Positions 39,492 to 50,440 of a stretch of DNA of 64,000 bases are shown one piece after another. Source of the stretch: Gracilaria domingensis (taxonomy: Eukaryota; Rhodophyta; Florideophyceae; Gracilariales; Gracilariaceae); NCBI GenBank assembly GCA_022539475.1, contig VCMS01000098.1, positions 62,001 to 126,000 on the forward strand, given 5' to 3'. Both the position numbers and the translations under genes were made by a program. The notes under the pieces were generated by a model. That model saw only the letters and a program-made list of their open reading frames with translations, was not told the origin of the DNA and did not search any database. Position 1 is the stretch's first letter, and every line of letters starts with the position of its first letter.

Positions 39492-40416
39492 AGCAAACTC
39501 AGTCAGCTCTCAGAAAGTAGACTTGCCATTTTGCACCAACCCCTTTTACATGTCAAACCCGAACGGAATCAGGCGCAATACATACATCGTTAGCTTCACG
39601 TCGTTCCGCATACCTCTGCAAATCGCTTGCAAGCGCTTAGTCGCCGCGAGATTGCAGTCTGCGTCGTTGATACGATAAGGATGCCGTAAAGTCTGTCTTC
39701 GGTTGCAAGGCAAGCACAAGAGTCAACGTAGACGAATCGATATGTGCGTGTAACAAGTTGGAACACAACGAACTATAAAGTCCCTAATATAGGAATGAAT
39801 ACTCGCTGCGCTTTCTTGATTCTGAAGCAGAGTCTGCCGCTGTCGTCGTCTATTTGAAAGCAAAAGCACTGTTGAACTCAATTTGGGGTTTAAGATGCCC
39901 GACCGAGCAGCCTAGCAGCGTCTGCAGGCACTCAAGTCAGCCCTTTTTACTGTTGTTCTAGGATTTGAAAGACTGTTGATCGTGTGATCTTCTAGCTCTA
40001 AAACCTTAAGCGTTTGATGACTGAGTTTTGAACCGTCATGAAGGTACCAAAGGCTTCGCGCTATTCTCTCTCTCCCTCTGTTTATGAGTGTAACAGGCTA
40101 ATTGCGGCACGCTACAGAACGCTTTTGTTGAAAGAAACGTTCTCTCACTGGGGATGCCAAAACCTTTTCCTCATGACTCTGATCGTTAAAGTCTAATCTT
40201 TTCCAATGATTTGCATTGAAATCCTGAGTTTCACAGACTTCCGCACGGCCGGGCATCATGATGTCGCCAGAGAGGCGTATAACGTCAGTTAGCCTTCAGT
40301 AAGTTAGATATACAGGTTAAAATCCGAAGGATACCTCTTCCTGAACATGATTCGATATGTACCATTAAAAAGAGAAAGCTGTTAATGTACAAGGTGATAC
40401 AGACGATTGGCACGGT
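39492..40416. other. Intergenic, nothing recognised
   Basis: About 0.9 kb with only short frames (for example plus 39451-39678, which straddles the end of the duplication). No RNA gene or repeat was seen. Confidence 0.4.
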
Positions 40417-41055
40417 TCACAATACGGTGATGTTCGTAGTAGCGTTAGCAATGCTTAAACACACATCTACCTCCGAAAAAAACTTTTCAAGTTTCTCCTC
40501 GAGCGTCTCGGCCAGTTTCGAGCAGTTGAGGGGATCAATAAGAGTAGCCATACTGCCTTTCTTGAAAGGTCGCACTATTCTCTCAAAATCTTCCTTCGAA
40601 AGCTGCTTCTCACGGTTACCATACGAAGTCTCCAGCAGTTTCGCAATGCGTTCATTAACCAAATGATTGTGGCGATCGACTTCTCGCTCACCATCTGCCA
40701 AAGCCGCGCGCATTTGCTTCAGAATTTTCTTTTCGGTACTAACGAGATTCTTCTTCTCAATGGCCTTGGCAATTGTCATGGCCTCCCCTGCGACCTCGAC
40801 GGTTGTGGTGGCATTCTTCACCACAAGAGCGGTTTTGATCTTCCGCCGCCTGCTCATAAGATCGTTGAGAGATTGCCATGATGCGCGCTGATCCTTCTCA
40901 AACTCAGCCTGCGACTTGATGAAAGCAGGAAGGACATCCCCCTTCTTGACGGCGATGAATTTGATGGTGTCAATCTTCTTTTCGATGCGCTTGGTGAGCA
41001 ACTTCAGCTCCACCAACGCCTTGGTGAGCGTCATGGTCTTCGCGACTGCCGACAT
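40417..41055 (-). CDS. 212-residue helical protein resembling an uncharacterised phage-protein family
   Basis: A 212-residue protein from ATG 41055. The first 125 residues read TLTKALVELKLLTKRIEKKI, then FIAVKKGDVLPAF, ASWQSLNDLMSRRRKIKTAL, VVKNATTTVEVAGEAMTIAK and AIEKKNLVSTEKKIL. From memory this order closely matches an uncharacterised family found in bacterial phages and prophages (pattern: TLxxALxELKLLxKRI ... QSxxDLIxRRxxIKxAIVxxNAxTxVxIxGxxMTVAEAIExK). The remaining 85 residues are helical (KQLSKEDFERIVRPFKKGS) and end in a Val/Thr-rich tail. It superficially resembles ESCRT-III helices but lacks their signature. Codon use resembles the neighbours, so an old transfer is likely if the homology holds. 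Function unknown. Confidence 0.65.
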   Translation of the reverse strand: MSAVAKTMTLTKALVELKLLTKRIEKKIDTIKFIAVKKGDVLPAFIKSQAEFEKDQRASWQSLNDLMSRRRKIKTALVVKNATTTVEVAGEAMTIAKAIEKKNLVSTEKKILKQMRAALADGEREVDRHNHLVNERIAKLLETSYGNREKQLSKEDFERIVRPFKKGSMATLIDPLNCSKLAETLEEKLEKFFSEVDVCLSIANATTNITVL

Positions 41056-41954
41056 TGCGAAGCGGAGGTTCGACGTTGGAGCTGCCGAAGCTTCGTGATG
41101 GAGGATGATAATGCGATGACGCGGCGGTTGCTGCGACCATTCGCTAGCTAGAAGGCTGCAGGCGACGAGCGCGTCTTTCTATTCAATTTGCATAGCTGAT
41201 GCAGTGCTGGAGTACGACGGTACCTTTGTACCTCGGTGGATGCACGCGCGTACGTGTAGCAGCAAAGATCGATAGTTGCGCTGATTCATGATGATAACCG
41301 TTCCCTCTTCATCGGCAGCAGGTACCACGAACAGTTGCAAGCGTAATGCGCGAATCGTTGCCAGCCGTCGCGAGCGCCACGAACAGATTTCAAGAGCGTA
41401 GAGCAGGAACTGGGCGAGAGCGCCACGAACGCGTTCAGTGAGTACTTTGCACTCCGACGAGCGCGTACAAGGTACACTGTCGGCGGAGTCTGTACTCTAC
41501 GTCTTAGAAAGAGCAGGCTCGATCGTGAGCAACTGCGCTTGCGAACGGGTACATAGACTGACAGAGAGTGCCTCTGCTGCGAATCGGGTATAATGATAGT
41601 AAAAGCCGACACGATCGTGAGGGATACGGCGATTATGTTGGTGGTAACTCATGGCTGGTTGGGGCTTTGTTAGAAGCTGGCACATGAGAAATGCAGGTTT
41701 CATCACTCGTTTGAGATCGCTCATCCGTCTGCGTGCCATTCGTGAGAATTGCTGAGACGCACACTGTGATACACATGGCGTACATTGCTTGTCAATGTTT
41801 ATTCTTCGCTCAATCATGCGATGCGCGCGTGCGACAGTGGTTGGCAAGGCAGAAAACCATGACTGCGCACGTTGACTAGGGCGTGGCGGTGATTGGATGC
41901 ACGGGTGACAGCATGAACGAAAGCCAAAACTGGACTCTTTGAGTACTTGTGTGA
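41056..41954. other. Intergenic, nothing recognised
   Basis: About 0.9 kb between the phage-family-like gene and DTD; the minus-strand frames at 41286-41612 and 41497-41994 show no recognisable features. Confidence 0.4.
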
Positions 41955-42440
41955 TTACCAGGCCTGACACTTTCCGTTGGTGGCGGTGAGACATATTGTA
42001 TGCGGCCCTTCATTGACCAGTTGCACCTGCATCCAGGCGCCGAACACTCCGGCCCGAACAATGCCGCCGCCGTCCTCAACGGGGCGACAGCGCTCGACAA
42101 ACTGGTCAAACATGGCGGAGGCGTCCTGCGGCGGCATTGCGCGATGAAAACTTGGGCGCCCACTCTTGAGCGTAGCATTCAACGTAAACTGCGACACGAG
42201 CAAAAGATCGGCGCCGGCCTGCGCCAAGTTGAACATATTCCTGGTCTGGCTGGCGGCATCGGTGAACAAGCGCAGCTTGAGCAGCTGCTTGACGGCGGCG
42301 TCAAGGTCGGCGGCGGTATCGTCGCGTTCGAAGCCGACGAGGACGCACAGCCCGCGCTGAATGGAGGAGGTGACGGTGGGGTGGCCCTCCCGCGAAGAGG
42401 TGACGGCGGCCTCCGCCACCTTCTGCACGACGAGGCGCAT
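41955..42440 (-). CDS. DTD1: D-aminoacyl-tRNA deacylase
   Basis: A 161-residue protein from ATG 42440 (MRLVVQKVAEAAVTS), the usual DTD length and start; the frame upstream to 42776 is a GC-rich leader. DTD hydrolyses D-amino acids (and mischarged glycine) from tRNA, enforcing chirality in translation. Both family motifs are present: SQFTL (83-87) with the catalytic Thr region, and NEGPHT (143-148), the Gly-cisPro motif that excludes L-amino acids. The SGRPSFHRAM segment (103-112) between them is also typical. The upstream GC-rich part in another frame could supply an organelle-targeting exon, but there is no evidence for it. No intron seen. Confidence 0.93.
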   Translation of the reverse strand: MRLVVQKVAEAAVTSSREGHPTVTSSIQRGLCVLVGFERDDTAADLDAAVKQLLKLRLFTDAASQTRNMFNLAQAGADLLLVSQFTLNATLKSGRPSFHRAMPPQDASAMFDQFVERCRPVEDGGGIVRAGVFGAWMQVQLVNEGPHTICLTATNGKCQAW

Positions 42441-43055
42441 GGCGAACGAGAGCTGCGCGCGGCGCGGAACGGGCGCGGACGCGGCGCGGACGGGGGGGGG
42501 GGGCCCGCGCGCGCGGCGTGGGAAGCGCGCTGCCGCGCTTGGGCATCGGCGTGACGCGCGCGCTGTAAAGCGGCGCCGCGTGACACGCGTCCAATACGTG
42601 CGCTTCAGGTGCACGGAATCTGCCACGCGATGCGAGCATTGCATCTTCATTCGGCGCCCACGAAGCATGCGCGATTGTTCCGTTGCCATGCTCACTGATG
42701 AGCAGTGCTCAGCCGGCTTGTTCCGTTGTCGACAACGCTCCCCAACCATTTGCACAGTCATGTCTCTTTTGTACACCAGTGGAACCAGAGGCGCCGCTTT
42801 GGTAGAACACGATAGATACAGTTGCCCGATCCAGCCGAAAATGAAAGAGCCGTGCGCCCCTCACAGCTCCAGCATGACGCATGGCGTCCGTGTTCCAACC
42901 TCCGTATCAGCCCCCCCTTTTTTTTTATATCTAATCACACAGCCGCATTGACAGCGATAAGCAGCTCTTGCCCGCCATCGGCGCCATGGGCCGCTGTCGT
43001 ATTCCCACAGCAGCAGCTCGCGCCCTCCCACTCCACTGTCTAGTTCACAGGTGCT
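42441..43055. other. Intergenic, GC-rich then mixed
   Basis: DTD 5' flank (GC-rich, G-run near 42490) followed by the 3' flank of phosphofructokinase, with poly-C/poly-T near 42909-42928. No gene recognised. Confidence 0.4.
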
Positions 43056-44809
43056 CTACAGTTCCGATTCTTCAGGTTCCACAACCGTAGGTTGCGAATT
43101 GCAGTCCACGATCAACGGCTCGTTCCGAATCTTGAGATCGCCGTCTATGGCTTCGATCAAGCTTTGCGACACATCCGAATGGCCGGACAGGCTCGGTTGC
43201 ATCGTGGTTGCGATCACACGGTGCCACATTCGGCTCTTCACATCCACTGTTCAAAACAACAACAACAAGAAAAAAAGAACAAGCAAATGTCAGCACCATG
43301 ATATCGATACAGAATATGCCAAGCCAACATTAGAAAAAAGAGCGGGTACGTACCTTTTGTGCGTCCGCGACCACAAATTTCCTCCATGGGAATCAGAACA
43401 AAGTGCGTGTTGATGAGACCGACAGAAAAGCCCGAAAAGCCGTGCATGGCGCCGTGCACAGCCGACTGCGCGAGCAGGCTGCAGTGCAGGTTGTCGCTGG
43501 CATTGGCGGGAACGCTGCGAATCTCGTACGTTGGGTCGATGAGCTTGATATTAATCTCACGGCCGCGATTTCTAAAGTCGGTGCTGATCTTGTTCTTGAG
43601 CCACAGCCCCACATCGGCCAGCTTCTTGTTGCCCGAGGCGTCGACGCCGTCAGAGGGCATCTCGCGCTCAATGAGCTCGCCGCCAGCGCCCTCGGCCACC
43701 ACAATGACCATGTGGCGCTTGGATCGCAGCGTGTCCTCAATGTACTGGAACAGGCCGGCCTTGCCGTCCAGCTCGAAGCGCACCTCGGGGATGAGGCAGC
43801 AGTCGACGTCGCGCGACGCCAGCGTGGCAAACATGGCGATCTGGCCCGAGTGGCGGCCCATGAGCTTGACGAGCCCAATGCCGTTGATGGCGCTCTTGGC
43901 CTCAATCTTGGCGCACTTGATGCTGCGCTGCGCCTCCTCGACGGCGGTGTCGAAGCCAAAGCTCTTGTCGATGAGCGCAATGTCGTTGTCGATGGTCTTG
44001 GGGATGCCGACGACGCTGACCATGGCGCGGCGGCGGCGCAGCTCCTCGAAGATCTTGACGGCGCCGCGGTGGGTGCCGTCGCCGCCAATGATGAAGATCT
44101 GGTTGTAGCCCATGGCGAGGATGCTGTCGCAGATGCGCTTGGTGTCGTGGCCGCCGCGCGACGAGCCGATGATGGAGCCGCCCTCGTGGTGGATGTCCAT
44201 GACGCGCGCCTCGGTGAGCTCGACAATGTCGAGGTGGGTGCTGTAGAAGCCGCGGTAGCCGAAGGGGATGCCGTCGACGCGCGGCACGCGGTACATCTTC
44301 TTGAGGGTGATGACGAGCTCGCGGATGACCGAGTTGAGCCCCGGGCACAGCCCGCCGCAGGTGACGATGCACGGGCGCGCCTGGTTGGCCGGGTGGAAGG
44401 CGAGCTCGCTGCGCGGCCCCGCGCGCACAAACTCGCGGCTCATGGTGGTGTTCTCGGCGTCGGAGATGATGTCGACCAGGATGGTCTCGCGCGAGCCCAC
44501 AAAGCTGAGGCCGAGGTTGAGCTGGGCGGGGTTGTTCTGCAGCGGGGACGGGAAGGAGCCGACGTTGGTCCAGTCGGAGATGCGCACGGGGCGCAGGCCG
44601 CGGCACGGGCGCGGGAAGACGATCTTGGAGAAGCGCTCGAGGCGCGGGGACGAGATGGGGGTGGAGGCGTGGTCGTAGGAGACGCGCGCGTGCTTGATGA
44701 CCTTGGGCAGGTCCTGGCGCGACTGCAGCGGGTCGTCGGGGTCGATGACGACCGAGTCCATGGTGCGGGTGCGCACGATGGGCGCGGCGGGGGTGGGCGG
44801 GCGCGACAT
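43056..44809 (-). CDS. PFK: ATP-dependent 6-phosphofructokinase, plant type (two exons)
   Basis: Exon 1 (43354-44809) from ATG 44809 and exon 2 (43056-43246) flank a 107-nt intron (43247-43353; GTACGT...TTGAACAG), giving 548 residues. Joining them restores GRGRTKVDVKSRMWHRVIA, a phosphofructokinase signature region. The enzyme phosphorylates fructose 6-phosphate in glycolysis. Motifs include TCGGLCPGLNSVIREL, IGGDGTHRGA, GIPKTIDNDI, LMGRHSGQIA and IPEVRFELDG. The Gly after GGD (GGDGT rather than GGDD) points to ATP rather than pyrophosphate as donor. There is an N-terminal extension of about 140 residues as in plant PFKs; no clear transit peptide, so probably cytosolic. The unspliced frame runs into the intron and would end in an implausible Phe/Cys-rich tail. 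Confidence 0.96.
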
Positions 44810-45290
44810 GGTCTGGGGGGGTGGGGTGGGGTGTGTGTGTGTGGAAGGGGGTGCGGTGTGGCGGAGGGGGTAGGGGGTAGGGGGGGGTGGGTCAGCTGCG
44901 CGGGGGGCGCGGCGCGGCGCGGGCGCAGCGGCTTATCTATCTATCTATCCATCTCAGCGGCTGCGGGGGCGGGGGCGGGTGCCGCGTAAGATAAGATGAC
45001 TGCGCCGGGTGCGATGCGCGCGGCGCGGCGGCGTGACGCGCGGTCACGCGTGCGCCGCGGGGCGCCGCGGCGCCACGCGGCCACGCGGCCACGCGGCCAC
45101 GCGGCCACGCGGCCACGCGCGCCACGGCGGGCAGCGGGCGGCGGCGCGGACGGGCGCGCCGCGTGCGCGCACGCGCGCGTGGCAGCCAGCCGCGGGCGGC
45201 GGCACGCGTCGGGTACAAAGCGGCGGCTGCGCGCGCGCGCGCGGCGCCGTCGGCGACGGCGGCCGCCAGCGACGCCGCCGCCCGCAAACG
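44810..45290. other. Divergent GC-rich promoter region of PFK and LSM14
   Basis: Contains a G-rich run near 44880-44890, a tatc repeat near 44935-44950 and, at 45072-45118, a tandem array of the 9-mer cacgcggcc. Long frames here on both strands are composition artefacts. Confidence 0.45.
45072..45118 (+). repeat. Tandem 9-bp repeat (cacgcggcc)
   Basis: About five consecutive copies of cacgcggcc lie in the divergent promoter between phosphofructokinase and LSM14. Confidence 0.8.
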
Positions 45291-45330
45291 ATGGCCACGC
45301 CAGCCGCAGCCGCAGCCGCAGCCGCAGCGC

Positions 45331-45374
<44 letters not shown>

Positions 45375-46383
45375 CTCCGTGCCGTACGTCGGCTCGCGCA
45401 TCTCGCTCATCTCCAAGTCGGCCATCCGCTACGTCGGCACGCTCTACACCATCGACACCGACGCCTCCACCGTCGCGCTCAAGGACGTGCGCTCCTTCGG
45501 CACCGAGGGCCGCGCGCGCGCCGGCGGGCCCGTGCAGCCGTCCGACCGCGTCTTTTCGTACATCGTCTTCCACGGCCCGGACATCCGCGACCTGCAGTTC
45601 CTGGACTCGCCGCCGCCGCAGCCGCCGTCGTCGCCGCCGCCGCCGCCGGTGGCGGCGGCGGCGGCGGCGCCGCCGCCGCCGCCGTCGCCACCGTCGCTGC
45701 CGCCGCCGCAGGCGCAGGCGCAGGCGCAGGCGCAGCCGCCGCCGCCAGCGCGCGCGCGCGGCGCGCCGCTGCGCGGCCCCACGCCGCGCGCGTGGGGCCC
45801 GCCGCCCACGGTGCGCGCCGCCGCCGCCGCCACCGCCGCGCGCGCGCCCAACGAGCCGCCGCTGCCGCCGCCGCGCGCGCCCAACGGCCACGCCAGCCGG
45901 CGCGAGCTGCAGCGCGGCGGCGCCGAGCTTGCGCGCGAGCGCGAGCGCGAGCGCGCGCCCGCAGCAGCCGCGCCGGCGCCGGCCGCAGAGCGCGCGCGCG
46001 CGCCCGCGGCGGAGCGGCGCGGCGGCGCGCAGGCGCGGCGCGGGCGCGCGCGGCGACGCGGCGCGCGCGGCGCGGCGGCGCCGCTTCACATCCCGGACGA
46101 GGACTTTGACTTTGAGCGCAACAACGAGCGGCTGGAGCGGCCGGCGGCGGCGGCGGCGGTGGCGCCGCTGTACGACCGCAGCAAGAGCTTCTTCGACGAG
46201 CTGGTGCCGGAGAAGGAGATGCGCGGCGAGCGCAACGCGGCGCAGCGCCGCCAGACGGACGTGGAGACGTTCGGCGACGCGGCGGTGGCCAGCGCGCGGC
46301 GCGGCGCGCGCGGCCGCGCGCGCGCGCGCCGTGCGCGCGGCCGCGCGCGCGCGCGCGGCGCGGACGGCGGCGGCGGCCGGTAG
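45291..46383 (+). CDS. LSM14: LSM14/SCD6/RAP55-family mRNP protein
   Basis: The LSm14-type Sm domain (about 45379-45605) reads [20 protein letters not shown], then [20 protein letters not shown] and [17 protein letters not shown], an unmistakable SCD6/RAP55 match. A long Pro/Ala/Gln/Arg-rich linker follows, then a DFDFERNN motif, the FFD box ([16 protein letters not shown], near 46171) and a TFG-like box ([11 protein letters not shown]), ending in an Arg/Gly-rich tail. These proteins bind capped mRNA, DDX6 and eIF4E/decapping factors in P-bodies to repress translation. The domain frame has no ATG ahead of it; the likely start ATG at 45291 (MATPAAA) is one frame off, separated by a (GCC)n run. 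An indel in that run or an upstream spliced exon is the probable reason. The gene is extremely GC-rich. Confidence 0.85.
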
Positions 46384-46464
46384 GGCGCGCGCGTTTTTCG
46401 CCTTTTTTGCGCGCGGCGCGCGCGCGCAGCCGCGGCGGCGGCGGCGGCGCCGAAGCCGACGGCG

Positions 46465-46552
46465 ATGGCGATGGCGGCGACGCGCGCAAGCGACGACGCC
46501 ATGGACGTCGAAGGCGGCGGCGGCGGCGGCGGCGGCGGCTTGGCGACGGCGA

Positions 46553-46588
<36 letters not shown>

Positions 46589-47433
46589 GCGGCGGCGTCG
46601 GCGACATGCTGGCGGCGGCGCGCGGCGAGCTGCAGCGCCACCTGCGCGCGCACGCGGTGCACGCGCTGGTGCCGGCGCGCTCGCGCGTGCTGATCGTGGA
46701 CGCGGCCGTGCCCGCCGCCGCCGCGTTCGGCGCGCTGCGCGACCACGACGTGCGCGCCGCCGCCGTGCTCGCCGACGGGCGCCTCGCCGCCATGCTCACG
46801 CTCGCGGCCGCGCTGCCCGCCGCCGCCGACCCCGCGCTGCTGCGCCGCCCGCTGGCCGCGCTGGTCGCCGCCGCCGCCGCGCCGCCGCTGCTCACCGTGT
46901 CCGCCGACGCGCCGCAGCTGCTCGCCGCGCGCCTGCTCTCGCAGACCGCCGCGCCGCCGCTCGCCGTCATGCACGCCGCCGAGCCGCTGCACTGGCTGTT
47001 TGCCGAGCGCCTGCTCGCGCTGCTGCACCCGCGCTTCCGCCACGCGCCCTTCCTCGCCTGCACCGTGCGCACGCTGCGCCTCGGCCGCTACGCCGACATT
47101 GCCACCGCCGACGCCGCCATGCGCGTCGCCGACGCCGCGCGCCTCATGGCCGCGCGCCGCCTCGACTCGCTGCCCGTCGTCGCCAACGGCGTCGTCGTCG
47201 GCGTGCTGCACGCCGAGCTGCTGGGCGCCGCCGTCGTGCGCGGCGCCGCCCCTTCCGACCCGCTCGCGCCCTTCATGCGCCCCGCCGCCGTGTGCACGCG
47301 CGACGACCCGCTCAGCGACGTGCTCGCCAAGCTCGTTGCCGGCTGCGGCCGCGTGTTTGTGGCCGACCAGCGCCGCGTCGTCGGCGTCATCGGCCTGCGC
47401 CACCTGCTGCGCTTCTTCCTGCCGCACTTTTAA
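46465..47433 (+). CDS. AMPK/SnRK1 gamma-subunit-like CBS-domain protein (SNF4 type)
   Basis: A 322-residue protein from ATG 46465. After a Gly run and a Pro-Ala repeat (about 17-43), residues 50 onward read RGELQRHLRAHAVHALVPAR, as in the SNF4/AMPK-gamma opening (FLxxHxxYDLLPxSxK), followed by four CBS motifs: VRAAAVLADGRLAAMLTLAA, the region around HAAEPLHWLF, ARRLDSLPVVANGVVVGVLH and RVFVADQRRVVGVIGLRHLL. Gamma subunits sense AMP/ATP in the SNF1/AMPK energy-signalling kinase complex. The protein is strongly Ala-enriched, reflecting very GC-rich codons, which weakens residue-level comparison. The gene is in tandem with LSM14 (81 bp after its stop) and the CorA gene. Confidence 0.8.
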
Positions 47434-47531
47434 AGCCTCACATACCCCCCCCCCCCCCCCCCCCCACCCCACCTGACCCTCCCCCAATTTGCCACCCTCT
47501 GCGCGTGCGCGACCCCCCCCCCTCCCGCGCC

Positions 47532-47609
47532 ATGGCGTCCTCGCCCGCCACGCCGCTGCTGGCGCGCCGCACCGCGCCGCCGCCGTCGCCGTCGCCGCCG
47601 CGTTCGCCG

Positions 47610-47646
<37 letters not shown>

Positions 47647-48572
47647 GCCACGCGGGCGACGCGCCGGCCGTGGCGTACTGCACTGCGTTCGGCGCGGGCG
47701 CGGCGCGCGGCGCGGCCGTGCCGCTGCCGCTGCCGCTGCCGCTGCCGCTGCCGCTGCCGCAGCTGCTGAGCGACCCGCCGCCGCCGCCGCTGTGGCTGGC
47801 GCTGCACGCGTCGGTGCGCGGCGCGCTGCCCGCGCTGCTGGCGCGCTACCGGCTGCCGGCGCCGGCCGCGCCCGGCGTGTCGGGCCACCTGGCGCACCCG
47901 CCGCTGCTGGCGCACGTGCGCGTGCCCGCCGTGCTGGACGTGCCCGCGTTCGAGCTGCAGCTCGCCGCCGGGCGCGACGTGCTGGTGACGTGCTGCTCCG
48001 GCGGCGGGCGCGCGCCCGCGGCGGCGGCGGCGCTCGGCGACGCGCTGCACGCGGTGGTGGCGCAGCTGTGCGCGCACCTGGTGGCGGCGGCGCGGCGCAA
48101 CCTCGACGAGCTGGACGTGCTGGAGGCGCGCGTGGCGCTGCTGGCGGCGCAGCCCGGCGCGGTGGCGCACGCCGTGTGGAAGATCCGCCGCTCCACGGCG
48201 GCGCTGCGGCGCGCGCAGCTGCGCGCGCGCGCGCTGGTGGACGCGTGCGAGGGCGGCGCGCTGCCGCCCGCGCGCGCGCGCGCGCTGCTGGTGCAGAGCG
48301 GCGAGCTGCTGGCGTCGGTGCGCGAGGGCGCGCACTCGCTGCTGGAGGTGCTGCTGGCGGTGCAGAACAACCGCATGCAGGAGACGATGCAGACGCTGGC
48401 GGTGGTGACGACGCTGTTCGTGCCGCTCACGTTCCTGGCGGGCATCGAGGGCATGAACTTCCGCTACATGCCGGAGCTGGACGGGCGCTGGAGCTACGGC
48501 GCGTTCTGGGCGCTGGTGGTGGCGCTGGTGCTGCTGCAGCTGGCGTTCTTCCGCCGGAAGGGCTGGATCTAG
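47532..48572 (+). CDS. CorA/MRS2-type magnesium transporter
   Basis: A 346-residue protein from ATG 47532, following the CBS-protein gene by about 100 bp that includes a run of about 19 C. The N-terminus is Pro-rich (long poly-Pro), then a soluble alpha/beta domain with long helices (ARRNLDELDVLEARVALLAA; LLEVLLAVQNNRMQETMQTL) and two C-terminal membrane helices (about 285-304 and 323-340). Between them lies the selectivity motif GMN (307-309) in IEGMNFRYMPELD, diagnostic of CorA-family Mg2+ channels. The family forms pentamers with the second helix followed by a basic tail, here FFRRKGWI. The compartment is unclear; no obvious transit peptide. Confidence 0.92.
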
Positions 48573-49370
48573 CTACTGTACCTGCATAAGATACAAGCCG
48601 GCGCACGCGAGATCGCGCGCTGACGTGGCCGCGCCACATGTTTTCTGCTATATTCCTCCTCGTCGCGCGCTCGAGCGGCGCGCTCGTCTGCATGAGATTC
48701 ATTCGTTCATTCATTCACATCGCGCGCCGCCGCCGACAACAATGCTTGGCGCAACTTTTTGCACAGATATTCATCAAGTTAAGGATACCGCTCCCGCATC
48801 GAACACCACCACCAGCACCACCACCACCAGCCCCGCCGCCACTTCCATCCCCCCGCATTACACCGCCTCATAAACTCCGCCCCATATGACTTTCCATGAA
48901 GTATACAAGACAAAAAAACCGTATGTTAGATCAAAAAGCTCCCTTCATCCTCGAGTCGACAGCCGCAACCCCATCATGGGCTTGCCCGCATCGCAACCGC
49001 CCGCCAACGAGATTCGTGCACGCTTTCGCAGCTGAGATTGGAACAACCATTTGCAAAAGAAAAAAAAGGACAGCGCCCCACTCTGGTATGATGAAAACCA
49101 TGTCCGAGCACTGGAATCAAAAACAAATCTGCAGCACGGTCCATGCAAGCTTGGGACATGCATAGCAGAACAGCACCTTTTTCAACTCAAGACACCAACA
49201 GCAATCACACTCCCTTCTGCTTCTGTCCAAAAACGCAACTGATAGGGTTGGAACGAGAACGCTCTCGTCCAACTGCGCCAAAAATACCGCCTATCCGATG
49301 CCATGTGAGCGAGGAGAGAGCCCTCACTCTTTTAAGCAATCGTTTTGTATCCTCCGACACACACTTACAT

Positions 49371-49409
<39 letters not shown>

Positions 49410-50440
49410 AACACTTGTACTACTCCGGTCACGCACGGCTCACACAACGATGCTTTATGCTACAGTTTCGGCTTGCAAGCAAACCGTTTCTCGGAACAAT
49501 CCGAGAAACGCATCACATCAAATACGCGAATGGCCCCCAACCTGGAGGAGGCGCCTCGCCCGTTCTAACCATTCCCAATCGCACCCATCAACAACAGGCG
49601 CGCAATTCCTAGCTTCGAACTCGTGACACTCTTTCTCCCTCTCTCTGGGGTCATCAACGCGCAAGCCGAACTTCAAGTCAGCGCGGAACGCTTCTCTCTT
49701 GAGAGATGCGTTTTCTCTCACTGCGAACACCAGAACGAACAAGAGGTTCTGCGCCATTTCTTCATAATGCCAGTGTCATATACTCTGCCAGCGGCGACTG
49801 CCATCACTACACACCGAGTATATGTCGCCTGGTGGTTCTTGTAGATGATCCCAATCAGCAACAACGAACCGTTTTCTCTCGCGTGGGGCAGGCAACCACG
49901 ACCTCCTTGGCAGAGTTCGGTTTGGGCACATTAGCATAGAGCGCTCAGCCGTGTTCACAAGTTTTAAATCAGAACCCTTGGTTTGCAGTCGCGCACAAGC
50001 CTCTTCCCCGCAAATCACAGTACGACTCACGAGGGATGAAGAGACGGAATGTGTCCCAAATAAAGCTGAGAGAAAGAGCACTCCCTGTTTCCCCAGGTCC
50101 CACCAGCTCTCCCATTTTAGGTGGGAAGCAAGGCATCAATAATTGGTCCCGAACGTCGTCGTGTAAAGCTTTTGCTTCACCTGCGCCAAGTATATTGGAC
50201 CACAAGCAAAAGTCCCCAAGGCTGTTTCCATTTCCAGGTGCCTAGTCGCTTCTCGCTACTGAGTCCCCCACCTCATTTTCTTCTTACACTCCCCTTGCGC
50301 CTTGTTCAACAAAACTTGGTGCGGAACCCAGAACGAGCAACCTCGTTCACTGAAATCCACCTCTTGCGCAATGCACGTGCTCCCCGGCGCAGAGCACGAT
50401 CAGAATAGCAAAAGGCAGAAGAGGTTCAGAGCTCTTCCAA
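48573..50440. other. Gene-free region with CA microsatellite
   Basis: About 1.9 kb between the convergent CorA and CHLH genes. GC content drops sharply after 48600. A (CA)n run lies at 49372-49408, and accaccacc-type repeats near 48808-48835. Frames are short and unconvincing. No RNA gene recognised. Confidence 0.45.
49372..49408 (+). repeat. (CA)n microsatellite
   Basis: About 18 uninterrupted CA dinucleotides. Confidence 0.95.

Noticed and set aside
40417-41055. ESCRT-III (CHMP/Snf7) identity for the 212-residue helical protein
   Set aside because: It is helical and charged like ESCRT-III but lacks the family's basic N-terminal helix pattern and C-terminal MIM motif; the block order fits the phage-type family better.
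44941-47487. Very long minus-strand frames (up to 848 codons) opposite LSM14 and the CBS protein
   Set aside because: GC-rich DNA lacks stops in all frames; these products are Arg/Ala/Gly strings without domains, whereas the plus-strand frames carry recognisable LSm14, CBS and CorA motifs.
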